The notes under the pieces were generated by a model, which worked only from the letters and a program-made list of their open reading frames with translations, was not told the origin of the DNA and made no database searches. The position numbers and the translations under genes were made by a program. Positions 1 to 8,262 of a stretch of DNA of 64,000 bases are shown here, piece by piece. How positions within the stretch are numbered: the stretch's first letter is position 1; each line of letters starts with the position of its first letter. This stretch comes from JAKVCB01 sp963578605 (GTDB taxonomy: Bacteria; Planctomycetota; Planctomycetia; Pirellulales; Lacipirellulaceae), in the NCBI GenBank assembly GCA_963578605.1, contig CAUZEA010000021.1, forward strand, positions 1 through 64,000. The letters are read 5' to 3'.

Positions 1-67
1 TGGCTTCCCTCCGCTGCAAAGGTTGCTTCGGCTACGCCTCAGCAACCTTCTCCGCTACGGCAAGCCA
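1..67. repeat. Fold-back (nested inverted repeat)
   Basis: A 9-base arm (AAGGTTGCT, 19-27) is mirrored by AGCAACCTT (41-49) across a 13-base loop, and an outer pair TGGCTT (1-6)/AAGCCA (62-67) could extend the fold. It lies before the first gene with no T-run behind it. It could be a REP-like element or a hairpin ending an upstream gene outside the window; function is unknown. Confidence 0.4.
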
Positions 68-157
68 GCGGATCCCTAGACCTAGATTTTCTCATAGGCC
101 CTGGATCATAGATCGGGGGAAGCCCACACCCAGTCACCTACATCGCAAGGGTCCATT

Positions 158-595
158 ATGAAACGAACCACATCCCATCTGCTTTTACTTGCCGGAACCA
201 TGTCAGCCTGTGCTCTGGTTGTCCCCTCGATTTTAGCAGATCATCATAAGAAGTCTGAGAGGGCCCATTTTTTTGAATTGCGGACCTATACCACACACGA
301 CGGGAAACTGCCGGAGTTACATCAACGTTTCAGCAACCATACCAACAAGCTGTTTGTCAAACACGGCATGCAGTTGGTCGGTTACTGGACCCCGACCGAC
401 GAAGAAAAATCGAAGAACACGCTTGTTTACATGCTGGCGTATCCCGACCGCAAATCTCGGGACGCCGCCTGGGGCGCTTTTCGCGACGACGCCGACTGGA
501 AAAAAGCATTTGCCGATTCCCGCAAAAATGGTCCTCTGGTAGCCAAGGTGGAATCCCAGTTTTTGACCCCCACCCATTATTCCCCTATTCGATGA
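158..595 (+). CDS. NIPSNAP family protein, exported
   Basis: Protein of 145 residues with a signal peptide (about residues 1-27, hydrophobic LLLLAG...SILA, then DHHKK). The rest is a single NIPSNAP-type ferredoxin-like domain (about 36-142): it opens with FFELRTYTTHDGKL and has the family's GYW and later tryptophans. NIPSNAP domains in secreted planctomycete proteins have no settled function. AAGGG precedes the ATG by about 9 bases. The stop overlaps the next start as ATGA, so the downstream aldolase is probably translationally coupled. Confidence 0.85.
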   Translation: MKRTTSHLLLLAGTMSACALVVPSILADHHKKSERAHFFELRTYTTHDGKLPELHQRFSNHTNKLFVKHGMQLVGYWTPTDEEKSKNTLVYMLAYPDRKSRDAAWGAFRDDADWKKAFADSRKNGPLVAKVESQFLTPTHYSPIR

Positions 596-1524
596 CCCTA
601 ACCCCCTATGCGAGGTTTACCAACGTGACCGATGCTTGCCCTCCAACTGGCCTTGTGGTCCCGATCATCACCCCTGTCGACGACCAGGACCAGGTTGACG
701 AACCTGCCTATCGGGCACAAATTAGCCACCTGATCGAGGCCGGTGTCGATGCCCTGTTTATCGGCGGAACTGCCGGCGAAGGGCCACTCCTGGAAATCAA
801 CCAATGGCAGCGCATGGTTGAAATCGCCCGTGATCAGGTCGGAGATCAGGTCCCACTGCTTGGTGGTGTGACGGACACGTCGACTGCAAGAGTGATCGAC
901 AAGATCCAGCGGCTTGAAAAACTCGATTATCGCTTCTTTGTAGTCACCCCTACCTATTACGTGCCGTCCAACACCTACGACGAGCAACTACGGCTTTACG
1001 GAGCCTGCCGTGAAGCGACCGATCGAATGGAGATGATTGCCTACAATATTCCCTCAACGACGGGCGTTACGCTGCCGGTGGAATTACTGGTCGATTTAGC
1101 CAATCGCAAGTGGATTCGCATCGCCAAAGAGAGTTCTGGAGACCAACAGTATTTGTGGAACCTCATCGAAGCCGGCAAGGATGTGGGACTGTCGATCCTG
1201 GTTGGCGATGAACGACTGATTGCTTTTGGCCTGGTTAGCGGTGGAAGCGGAATCGTTCCCGTCTGTGCCAATTTCGAACCGGAGACGTATGTGGGCGCCG
1301 TCACAGCTTACCGGGAAGGCCAATTCAAAGAACTCCACAAATGCCAAAACCGCACGATGCAACTTCGTCGCGATGTGATTGGGGCAGACGGCAAATGGCT
1401 TGCAGGGGTCAAGTATGCGGTCAGCCGACTCGGCATTGGCAATGGACGGGCTGTGGCACCGCTGTCTGGACTCACGGAAAAAGAGCAGCACTTGATTGAC
1501 GCTGCCGTAAGCTCAGCCACGTGA
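592..1524 (+). CDS. Dihydrodipicolinate synthase/N-acetylneuraminate lyase family aldolase
   Basis: A 310-residue class I (Schiff-base) TIM-barrel aldolase of the DapA/NanA family. Seen: the substrate-carboxylate loop GGTAGEG (about 58-64), the catalytic tyrosine in YNIPS (Y151) and the Schiff-base lysine in IAKES (K179), with the family's usual 28-residue spacing. Length is normal. The start overlaps the NIPSNAP stop (ATGA) and has no ribosome site of its own, suggesting coupling. The nearby biosynthetic context gives no support for lysine synthesis; a keto-acid sugar lyase role is as likely. Family sure, substrate unknown. Confidence 0.9.
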   Translation: MTLTPYARFTNVTDACPPTGLVVPIITPVDDQDQVDEPAYRAQISHLIEAGVDALFIGGTAGEGPLLEINQWQRMVEIARDQVGDQVPLLGGVTDTSTARVIDKIQRLEKLDYRFFVVTPTYYVPSNTYDEQLRLYGACREATDRMEMIAYNIPSTTGVTLPVELLVDLANRKWIRIAKESSGDQQYLWNLIEAGKDVGLSILVGDERLIAFGLVSGGSGIVPVCANFEPETYVGAVTAYREGQFKELHKCQNRTMQLRRDVIGADGKWLAGVKYAVSRLGIGNGRAVAPLSGLTEKEQHLIDAAVSSAT

Positions 1525-1578
1525 TCTAGCTGGCCCGGCGTTTTCATGAAGCCGGCAATCAACGCGTCGGGAGAACAG

Positions 1579-1607
1579 TTCACACGTTGCGACCCAGGTG
1601 GTATGAT
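1579..1607 (+). promoter_or_regulatory. Sigma70-type promoter, repeated module
   Basis: TTCACA (1579-1584) and TATGAT (1602-1607) are separated by exactly 17 bases. The ATG of the next gene begins 7 bases after the -10 box, so the transcript would start at or next to the ATG. The same layout and flanking sequence recur before the gene at 4355. Predicted from sequence only. Confidence 0.6.
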
Positions 1608-1614
1608 GTGCCCT

Positions 1615-2250
1615 ATGTTTGCACGACGTATCCTAACGCTACTCCTGGCAGGTTGGTTCCTGGCTGTTGCTGCGGGCTTGCCACTGGAGGTTCGCCTTCC
1701 AGTCGCAAAAGTTGTCGATTCTGGCGAGGTCGAGCGGTTTCCCTGTGAAACCTGTCCGTGTGGATGTGCTACGGCCGACTACTGTTGGAAAAAATGCTGT
1801 TGTCATTCACTTGCGGCACGTCTTGCCTGGGCGCGGCGGGAAGGTGTGCGGCCCCCTCAACACGCAATCGCTGCTGCCAAGGCAGCCGGTCTCGATACGA
1901 CTCCCTGGAACGAACCGCCAAGCCAGGATGGACTGGTACTGGCCAGCTTCGTAGAGAACAAAGCCTCCCAACAGTGCGCCAATTGCCCCAAAAAAAGATG
2001 CCACAAAAATTCGACTGCAAAGGTCAGGCTATTAACGTTCAAACCCGTGATTGTCCTGCATGCGATTGCATGCCAGGGAATGACCAGCGACGGGACTTTT
2101 CTTGTGGCCACGCCCCCACCGGCGCCTACCGAATTGCCAGTTAGTTCACGCATTAGTGATCTCTTTGTGATCAAGGTGTTGTTCTACACCGCCCTGGCCG
2201 GGAAGCCTCTTCTTCCGCCTCCCCAAATTTGTGTAGCCGAACTCTCTTAA
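1615..2250 (+). CDS. Secreted cysteine-rich planctomycete protein
   Basis: Protein of 211 residues starting at MFARR. A longer frame runs upstream, but it would translate the promoter. A signal peptide (about 1-22, LTLLLAGWFLAVAAG) is followed by a dense cysteine block, FPCETCPCGCATADYCWK then KCCCHS, ending in LAARLAWARREGV. I recall similar Cys-rich blocks in unnamed secreted proteins of planctomycetes. The pattern suits a disulfide knot or a metal site. A second small pair, CANCPKKRC, lies near the middle and the C-terminal half is proline-rich. No function is known to me. Confidence 0.7.
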   Translation: MFARRILTLLLAGWFLAVAAGLPLEVRLPVAKVVDSGEVERFPCETCPCGCATADYCWKKCCCHSLAARLAWARREGVRPPQHAIAAAKAAGLDTTPWNEPPSQDGLVLASFVENKASQQCANCPKKRCHKNSTAKVRLLTFKPVIVLHAIACQGMTSDGTFLVATPPPAPTELPVSSRISDLFVIKVLFYTALAGKPLLPPPQICVAELS

Positions 2251-2457
2251 CCATCGGTCGACAACTCAGTTTTCGACGGCTTGCCCCGTTGGTAGAGCCT
2301 GGTTATTAGCATTGTAATCAGATGCTGGTAGTGTGTGCCGCTGTGGGTTTGTGTCGTTGTCAAACGCGGTTGTACCATTTCGACCAGTTCCATGGCTTCA
2401 GCAGTTGAGTTCATGGAATGGAAGCCGTCCCAGGGTTTGTTTTTAAAGGATAATCCC

Positions 2458-3156
2458 GTGCGTGCACACCGAGCCTTTACCCTCGTGGAGTTGTTGGTGG
2501 TGATTGCAATCACCCTGGCACTTGTGGGGTTGCTACTGCCGGCGGTTCAGTCAATACGTGCAACTGCTCGTCGCCAACAGTGCGCAAATAACCTGAAACA
2601 AATCGGGCTTGCATTCCACATGTATCTTGATTTGCACGATGGTTGCTTTCCCCGTAGTTCCCACTCTGCATTTGCCCATCGAGAACTTCCCTGGGGTTAT
2701 GCAATCGCACCTTTTATTGACCCGACGGTGGTTTCTCCAACGAAAACCTTGCCGGTCGACATGACTATCGGTGTGTATCGCTGCCCGAGTGACGAGCGTC
2801 GAGAACCAGGCCTGTGGAGCTATGGAAAGAACGTGTGGTTTGAGTTGCAGGCAGCCGAAACAGGAGAACTCGTGGGTGCCGCAGATGGTCCGACCTATAC
2901 GTCCCTGAGAAAAATACCCTGTACGTCACGAACGGTGATGGTTGCAGAAATCGAAACGGCTGCGAAAACCGATCACGTGATGGCCCACTTCTGGTATTTC
3001 GGGGGAGCTTCGGAAGTTGCCTCGCAGCGACATTCGGAAGTTGCCAATTACCTGTGGGTTGACAGCCACGTTACTGCAGACAAGTTTTCCGCCACCTTTG
3101 ACCGTCCTACCAAGGTTGACCGCTGGGATCCAAGCCAAGCATGCCTGGGTCAATAA
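2458..3156 (+). CDS. DUF1559 / pseudopilin-like protein
   Basis: The chosen start is GTG with AAAGGA 7 bases upstream, giving 232 residues that open VRAHRAFTLVELLVV. This is the type IV prepilin methylation motif and hydrophobic helix (residues 6-30), followed by the DUF1559 hallmarks LLPAVQ, RRQQCANNLKQIGLAFHMY and a late WVDSHV in place of the usual DGH/DGS turn. The family is massively expanded in planctomycetes and thought to be type II secretion or pilin-like. It is shorter than the usual 300-350 residues. A longer frame from 2335 lacks a ribosome site and would bury the prepilin motif. Confidence 0.85.
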   Translation: MRAHRAFTLVELLVVIAITLALVGLLLPAVQSIRATARRQQCANNLKQIGLAFHMYLDLHDGCFPRSSHSAFAHRELPWGYAIAPFIDPTVVSPTKTLPVDMTIGVYRCPSDERREPGLWSYGKNVWFELQAAETGELVGAADGPTYTSLRKIPCTSRTVMVAEIETAAKTDHVMAHFWYFGGASEVASQRHSEVANYLWVDSHVTADKFSATFDRPTKVDRWDPSQACLGQ

Positions 3157-3352
3157 AGGAATGACGGTTCCCCCACCAATATTCTTGAAGACCTTTTTGC
3201 CTTAATAACTTTGCCCTGACAACTGGTGAGCTTTTGGCTTGCCGCCTCGGCCTTCCTTTCAGTGCTGTGTCGACGTCGTTCACATCGACTTGCCCGGCCG
3301 GCCGAGTGCTGGCCCGAGGACAATTCAAATCAACCCTTTTTGCGTGTTTGCA

Positions 3353-4237
3353 ATGGTCACAAAGAAGTACTTGGCCCGGATTGGATTTGCTGTGTTAGCC
3401 GGTCTTTCTACAACCGCTACGGCCGAATATGTGATTCCCCAAATTGGAGGTGGTCAGACTGGAATGGCGTTGGCCCCAATGAAACATGTCGACATCAGCC
3501 TGGTTGGGAACGGCCTGTGGGCCAAGGTGGATGACTCGGTACCAACTCCCCAACTCCGCCCGCTTGAACCAGCCCATGAATTTGATCCGAATTTGACCTG
3601 GAGCGTACTCAGCACTAAGGCATACAACTTTCAATATGGCTGGAACCCGGACGGATTCATCTCTCTCCCAGCCGAAGCCTGGATTTGGATAGACCAACTT
3701 GACGCAACTCCGGGGCTAGAGGTCTACCAACGGCCACCGGCATCTCCCGCATATGAACCGATCTTCGGCACGACCGACAGTCCCAGCCGGTGGCGCTGGA
3801 CGGGTGCCATGGCTCACAACGTTTATGCAGTGGATGACCCGATTGAGAATCTCTACGAGGCGGTTTACCGGGTTTACGTTGGGCACGACATTACGGGAGA
3901 GCCACTTTCAGGATATACCAGTACCGAAGCAACTTTTCAATTTTTTGCCTCCCCAGAGATCCGCGGTGACTATGACAAGGATGGTGACGTCGATGCGCAC
4001 GATTTCGCAGTGTGGCAGGAACAGTTTGGCCTGACAGGTGACCGCACTGCCGACGGCAATCGCGATCATCTGGTCAACGCGGCCGATTACACAGTGTGGC
4101 AAGACCATCTGAATACAAATGAGGCTACTTTGGCAAGCATGCCGCTAGGCGTACCGGAACCCGCAAGCTGCTTGTTAATCGTTGGATTGCTGGCGGCTGT
4201 GATTGTGGTTTTACCATATCGCAGAAGCAAAATTTAG
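3353..4237 (+). CDS. PEP-CTERM protein with dockerin-like repeat
   Basis: Protein of 294 residues. Signal peptide about 1-23 (ARIGFAVLAGLSTTATA), then an unrecognised domain to about 200. A dockerin type I-like Ca-binding pair follows (GDYDKDGDVDAHDFAVWQ and a second half ending NAADYTVWQ), and a C-terminal VPEPASCLLIVGLL membrane helix ends in basic residues, which is a PEP-CTERM sorting signal. Such proteins are cut and anchored by an exosortase; none lies in this window. The start at 3353 was chosen because it puts the signal peptide first; the longer frame adds 38 unlikely residues. Confidence 0.8.
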   Translation: MVTKKYLARIGFAVLAGLSTTATAEYVIPQIGGGQTGMALAPMKHVDISLVGNGLWAKVDDSVPTPQLRPLEPAHEFDPNLTWSVLSTKAYNFQYGWNPDGFISLPAEAWIWIDQLDATPGLEVYQRPPASPAYEPIFGTTDSPSRWRWTGAMAHNVYAVDDPIENLYEAVYRVYVGHDITGEPLSGYTSTEATFQFFASPEIRGDYDKDGDVDAHDFAVWQEQFGLTGDRTADGNRDHLVNAADYTVWQDHLNTNEATLASMPLGVPEPASCLLIVGLLAAVIVVLPYRRSKI

Positions 4238-4283
4238 AATCGCTCCGCCGGCGACCGCAACCTATTGTGATTCAGCAGACATA

Positions 4284-4317
4284 ATTACCGAGCGGCAACC
4301 AACGTGCCTGGAGAACA
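4284..4317 (+). repeat. 34-base dispersed repeat, copy 1
   Basis: A 34-base stretch starting ATTACCGAGCGGCAACCAAC is identical to 23339-23372. Here it sits immediately upstream of the -35 box at 4319. A more diverged copy (CGGCAATCAACGCGTCGGGA) sits in the same place before the promoter at 1579. It may be a genome-wide promoter-associated element. Confidence 0.7.
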
Positions 4318-4318
4318 G

Positions 4319-4347
4319 TTCACATATCGCGGTCGAACTGGTACGAT
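4319..4347 (+). promoter_or_regulatory. Sigma70-type promoter, second copy of module
   Basis: TTCACA (4319-4324), a 17-base spacer, then TACGAT (4342-4347), followed by GTGCCCT and the ATG at 4355. Spacing to the ATG is identical to the promoter at 1579-1607 and the flanks are clearly related. No Shine-Dalgarno site fits between -10 and ATG. Confidence 0.55.
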
Positions 4348-4354
4348 GTGCCCT

Positions 4355-5473
4355 ATGTTACCACGACACACTCTGATTACGAAAAACGGGGATAGGAAAC
4401 ACAAACCGATGGGTGAACACAAACCAATGGGTGAACACAAACCAATGGGTGAACACAAACCAATGGGTGAACACAAACCGATGGGTGAACACAAACCGAT
4501 GGGTGGCTGTGCGCTCGCATCATCATTAGCGGCAATTGGCATATTACTGGCCAACTCTGGTGCAGCACAAGGTGAAGAGATATCTCCATCACCGCCATCG
4601 CTGGAGTGGAAGCATGTACCACAGGATGGAATCATTAAAGTGCCTGGACGATACCGTCTGCACCAAAACATGCAGGTTGATCGAAACACTGGTATCAAAG
4701 TCCAGGCAGACAATGTGACGATTGATCTTTGTGGGCACGCCTTGCGATTTGCGGGGACTCCCAGGAAAGGTACGTTCGGGATTGTGGTGTCGGGTCAGAC
4801 TGGTGTAACGGTTAGCAATGGTGTTGTGGGCGGTTTTTGGTTCAACATACACTGCACGCAAAATGAAAAGTTGCGCATCGGCGACATGCAATTCGACGAT
4901 ATTCCCTACCTCGCCATAAACGTTGCTCAATCCAAAGACGTGGCGATTTGCGACAACCAGTTTACGAACTTCAGATACGACGTTCCCAAGGACGCGAAGA
5001 GTACCTACGTCATCGGCATCAACATCGGCGCAGAGGGTGCGGTGATTTGCAACAATCGCTTTGCCGCGGAACCGGAGAAGGGAACGGCGAAGGATGTCGA
5101 AGTCGAAACCGTTTTTGTGCTATTCAGTGCTAACGTGAGTAAGAAGTGCTTGGTCGGGCGAAACGAAATGACGGCAAGCGAAGTGTTGCCTCGGAGTTAT
5201 GGAGTGTGGGTTGCGACAAACGCGCAAGCGACGATCGTCAACAACAGCATTCGCAACATGAAATTCGGTGTTTGCCTGGCAACCGACGCATCGGCGCTGG
5301 TCTGTTTCAACCGTTTCGAAGTCGTGCCTGGAGGGGACATTGCCATCGAGTCCTATGGGATTAAAGCTTTGCGGGCAAAAGATATTGGCGAAATCAGAAA
5401 CTCCTTCGATGGGGTGAGTATCCCAGTAACTTTGCCCGAGTCTGAAAAACCCCGCGGCGTTGGGGGGGGCTAG
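4355..5473 (+). CDS. Right-handed beta-helix (pectate-lyase-like fold) protein
   Basis: Protein of 372 residues. The N-terminus is odd: a basic run, then six tandem HKPMGE hexapeptides (about residues 16-51), then a hydrophobic signal segment (CALASSLAAIGILLANSGAAQG). The mature part shows repeated beta-helix rungs (NVTIDLCGHALRF, GVTVSNGVVGG, VAICDNQF, AVICNNRF, ATIVNNSIRNM, ALVCFNRFEVV), the pattern of right-handed parallel beta-helix proteins. No catalytic residues can be assigned, so it may bind rather than cut polysaccharide. The start follows the repeated promoter module; the longer frame from 4304 would translate that promoter. Confidence 0.75.
   Translation: MLPRHTLITKNGDRKHKPMGEHKPMGEHKPMGEHKPMGEHKPMGEHKPMGGCALASSLAAIGILLANSGAAQGEEISPSPPSLEWKHVPQDGIIKVPGRYRLHQNMQVDRNTGIKVQADNVTIDLCGHALRFAGTPRKGTFGIVVSGQTGVTVSNGVVGGFWFNIHCTQNEKLRIGDMQFDDIPYLAINVAQSKDVAICDNQFTNFRYDVPKDAKSTYVIGINIGAEGAVICNNRFAAEPEKGTAKDVEVETVFVLFSANVSKKCLVGRNEMTASEVLPRSYGVWVATNAQATIVNNSIRNMKFGVCLATDASALVCFNRFEVVPGGDIAIESYGIKALRAKDIGEIRNSFDGVSIPVTLPESEKPRGVGGG
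4400..4507 (+). repeat. Six tandem 18-base repeats
   Basis: Six head-to-tail copies of CACAAACCRATGGGTGAA, differing only at one G/A position and at the end of the last copy. They encode HKPMGE six times inside the N-region of a signal peptide. The 18-base unit keeps the frame, so copy number could vary without breaking the gene. Confidence 0.98.
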
Positions 5474-5691
5474 CCGAATTTCCCAGGTCGATGTGCCCGA
5501 CTACCTGCGGGACACTCATTGGCGCTAACTTCCCGTGGGCACTGCTGGCCTCGGTACGTTAGGCTAGTCGGCCATACGCGGAAAACGTCACCATGCCGCG
5601 GTATGATAACCCTTCGCGAGGCCGCGAGCAGCGGCACACGTCACAGTCGTCGAAATGCTGCTACCGTGATCGTAAGGCCTGGGCGTCTGGA

Positions 5692-8211
5692 CTATTTCTT
5701 GCTTTGCTTGGTAAGGCTTTCGATCGTCAGAACGCTTGCAGTTGCGTAACCGTGTTCAATGAACGAGCGTTCGACGAAGCTGGTCCCCTGTGTACCGTTG
5801 ATTAGCAGGTCTTCATCACCGTCTCGGTTGAGGTCCGCGACCATCGCGATTGGCCCCTTGATCGTACACTTCAACTGGCTGCCATCTCCAAAACGAGCGG
5901 TACCTGGCGATCCCTCATTGAGAAATACGTAAATTTTATGGGAACTCATCGAGGCGACGATATCCAGACGACCGTCTCGGTTCCAGTCACCTTTTTCCAC
6001 GTGAAGCCGTGACTTAAGGTCCGCGACGGTAACCGCCTTGGCAAAACGGGGAGATTCTCGTTGACCAACGTTCTCGTAGTACCGAATCATTCCGTAAGTA
6101 TCGCCAACGACCAAGTCATCCAAGCCATCATCGTTGTAATCGCCAGCAATCAATGTAGTACGAGCGCCTTGAAGAGTCTGAAAGTTATTTTCGGTGTCGC
6201 CATCGATTGGCCCAACTTTGATTGCAGCTCCATCCACTGTCTGGAGTTTCTGCCCCTCAGTATCGAAAAGTCTTTCCTGTGCAGTGCTCTGATTGCGGTG
6301 GAACCACACGTGTCCAAACCAGTCGCCGAAAAGTACGTCCATTTGACCGTCGTGATCGAGGTCGTGCAAGTAAGGGTAAAAATGGCCATCGCCGAGTTCC
6401 GCTGGATGATCGATGCGCATACCTGGTGGCAACAGAGAAGCTGTCCTGTTCCAGAAATAAGGTTTTCCAATCCCTGCGTTGAGCCGAATTGTGTATCCGT
6501 TGACCAGGTCTGGCCAACCGTCATGATTCCAATCGAGAACCTGATGGCCAATTTTTGTTTTCGCATTTCCCCAGGCGGCCGGGATTGGTTGCTGATTGAT
6601 GTCAAAGATCGGCTCAGTTGGCGTTCCCACGTTGGGATAGATGACGATCCTACTTCCAGTCGAAACAATCAGATCAATCAAGCCATCGTTGTTAAGATCG
6701 GCAGCGCGTGGATGGGGGAGGCGCAGCTTCGGGATATTTCCTCGCACAGGTAATAGTTTTTCCTCAAGCACGGGATCGGCTGCTGTCCCGGTGTTCGTGA
6801 AGTACCTTAAAAACGACGGTCGTTCCACCTGATCGGCATCCCACGTATACGAACCGACAACCAAATCGAGCAAGCCGTCACCGTTGAAGTCGGCAACGCA
6901 GGGTGCGGCACACCAGTCCCGCACATTCACGGGTTTGCCGTCAGCAGCGAGCGGGCCAACGAACTCCAACACCGGCAAGCCTTCCTGACGCCCGTTGTTT
7001 CGGTAGAAATAGACCCGACCCGTGATATAACCGCCGCACAACAAATCCAAGTCACCATCGTTATCCCAGTCTGCCGGTGACATGACCGGGAAATAGTCCT
7101 CCTTAAAAACCCCCGCGCTCTTTTGGGCAACCGGGGTTACTGGAAGCGCGAAGAATTGGTCCGAGTTGTCTCGTAAGAATCCTTGAAATGCGAACACCCT
7201 TTTGTCGTTGGTTCCCGTATTTCGGAAGAACGCAATGCGGTTTCGATAGGTGCCAACCAGCAGGTCTTTTGCCCCGTCTTGATCCCAGTCGATCACGAGC
7301 GGCGCGGCGTGCATGCCAATATCAAGTGGTTGCCCATCGGATTCAAAGATCATTCTGCTGGGACCAAAGGCAGGCACTTCGCGCGTACCTTGATTAAGCA
7401 TGAAGAAAAGCTGACCGTATTGCTCGCCGTACACGATGTCGATCAAACCATCCTGGTTCCAGTCATCTAACGCAATCTGGGTGGTATCGGTGCCAGTGGT
7501 GTTCTTACTCCACCGGACGTGCCTTGGCATGGCATCGCCAAGCCAGCCTGTCGGCACCTTGTCCGGAGGAAGAGCGTCCGTATCCATCCGGTCGAAGTAG
7601 GCTGCGTAATAGGACGGCTTGTCGCCAAGTTGAGTATGAGACCAGGACAAGTTTCCAGATTTCCACTCGCCGACGGCGTTATACATGTATCCGGCGCGAA
7701 TGTTGATCCTGCGCCGCCGCTCGCCATCCGTATAGCTTGAAGGGCTGAGGACTTCTGGAAACTCGTAGGGAATTGCATCATCGTACCAGCGAAAGGCACG
7801 ATCGTAGGGGCCTCGCTGGTATGCGTAGTCCGAATACCAAATCGGTCGGCCACTTGCCTCATCGATTTGCATAACTTGCAATGTTCGCAAATCGGCCTTG
7901 CCACTTGCACCGATGCTTTTCAGCAGAGATTTCCAGTCGATGACCACTTGCGCCGGCAACTCGTCTTCCGACCGATTACCTATTTCAACGGGTTGGACTT
8001 CCAGCAGAACTCGGTAGGAACCATAGCCAGCCCATGCGACACGATCTGCGGAAATGGCTGATTGTTCACGCACTGAAGGTTGAGACACCTCAGTTTGCTT
8101 TTGACCTGTTGGCACGTCGGCTTGAAGAGGTGCCAACTCCAGCCACAAGGTTCCGAACATGAGCAGCAGGGTTGCCTTTATGTTTCGTGCGATTTCGCTG
8201 TTTGCCATCAT
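5692..8211 (-). CDS. FG-GAP/VCBS repeat protein, exported
   Basis: An 839-residue secreted protein: signal peptide about 1-31, a region without recognisable domain to about 235, then about ten repeats of a seven-bladed integrin-alpha-type propeller with Ca-binding D-x-D-x-DG-x-x-D loops (DWNQDGLIDIVYG, DWDQDGAKDLLVG, DFNGDGLLDLVVG, DYNDDGLDDLVVG, DWNRDGRLDIVAS and others). FG-GAP propellers bind ligands or surfaces. It is the last gene of a minus-strand run (51 bases after the SGNH hydrolase, 57 between that and the aldolase-like gene), so co-expression is likely. Confidence 0.9.
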   Translation of the reverse strand: MMANSEIARNIKATLLLMFGTLWLELAPLQADVPTGQKQTEVSQPSVREQSAISADRVAWAGYGSYRVLLEVQPVEIGNRSEDELPAQVVIDWKSLLKSIGASGKADLRTLQVMQIDEASGRPIWYSDYAYQRGPYDRAFRWYDDAIPYEFPEVLSPSSYTDGERRRRINIRAGYMYNAVGEWKSGNLSWSHTQLGDKPSYYAAYFDRMDTDALPPDKVPTGWLGDAMPRHVRWSKNTTGTDTTQIALDDWNQDGLIDIVYGEQYGQLFFMLNQGTREVPAFGPSRMIFESDGQPLDIGMHAAPLVIDWDQDGAKDLLVGTYRNRIAFFRNTGTNDKRVFAFQGFLRDNSDQFFALPVTPVAQKSAGVFKEDYFPVMSPADWDNDGDLDLLCGGYITGRVYFYRNNGRQEGLPVLEFVGPLAADGKPVNVRDWCAAPCVADFNGDGLLDLVVGSYTWDADQVERPSFLRYFTNTGTAADPVLEEKLLPVRGNIPKLRLPHPRAADLNNDGLIDLIVSTGSRIVIYPNVGTPTEPIFDINQQPIPAAWGNAKTKIGHQVLDWNHDGWPDLVNGYTIRLNAGIGKPYFWNRTASLLPPGMRIDHPAELGDGHFYPYLHDLDHDGQMDVLFGDWFGHVWFHRNQSTAQERLFDTEGQKLQTVDGAAIKVGPIDGDTENNFQTLQGARTTLIAGDYNDDGLDDLVVGDTYGMIRYYENVGQRESPRFAKAVTVADLKSRLHVEKGDWNRDGRLDIVASMSSHKIYVFLNEGSPGTARFGDGSQLKCTIKGPIAMVADLNRDGDEDLLINGTQGTSFVERSFIEHGYATASVLTIESLTKQSKK

Positions 8212-8262
8212 CGACCATCATCTAAGGGTGGGTGTTCGTGCGGCGATTGCGCCTTCCGAAAA

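Noticed and set aside
592..1524. Assignment as lysine-biosynthetic dapA
   Set aside because: No other lysine genes nearby and coupling to a secreted NIPSNAP protein; the family has many other substrates.
2335..2457. N-terminal extension of the DUF1559 gene
   Set aside because: No ribosome site, and the prepilin motif would be 46 residues from the start; GTG at 2458 has AAAGGA at correct spacing.
6061..6753. 230-codon plus-strand frame inside the FG-GAP gene
   Set aside because: Antisense shadow of a clear 839-residue gene; no domain or ribosome site.
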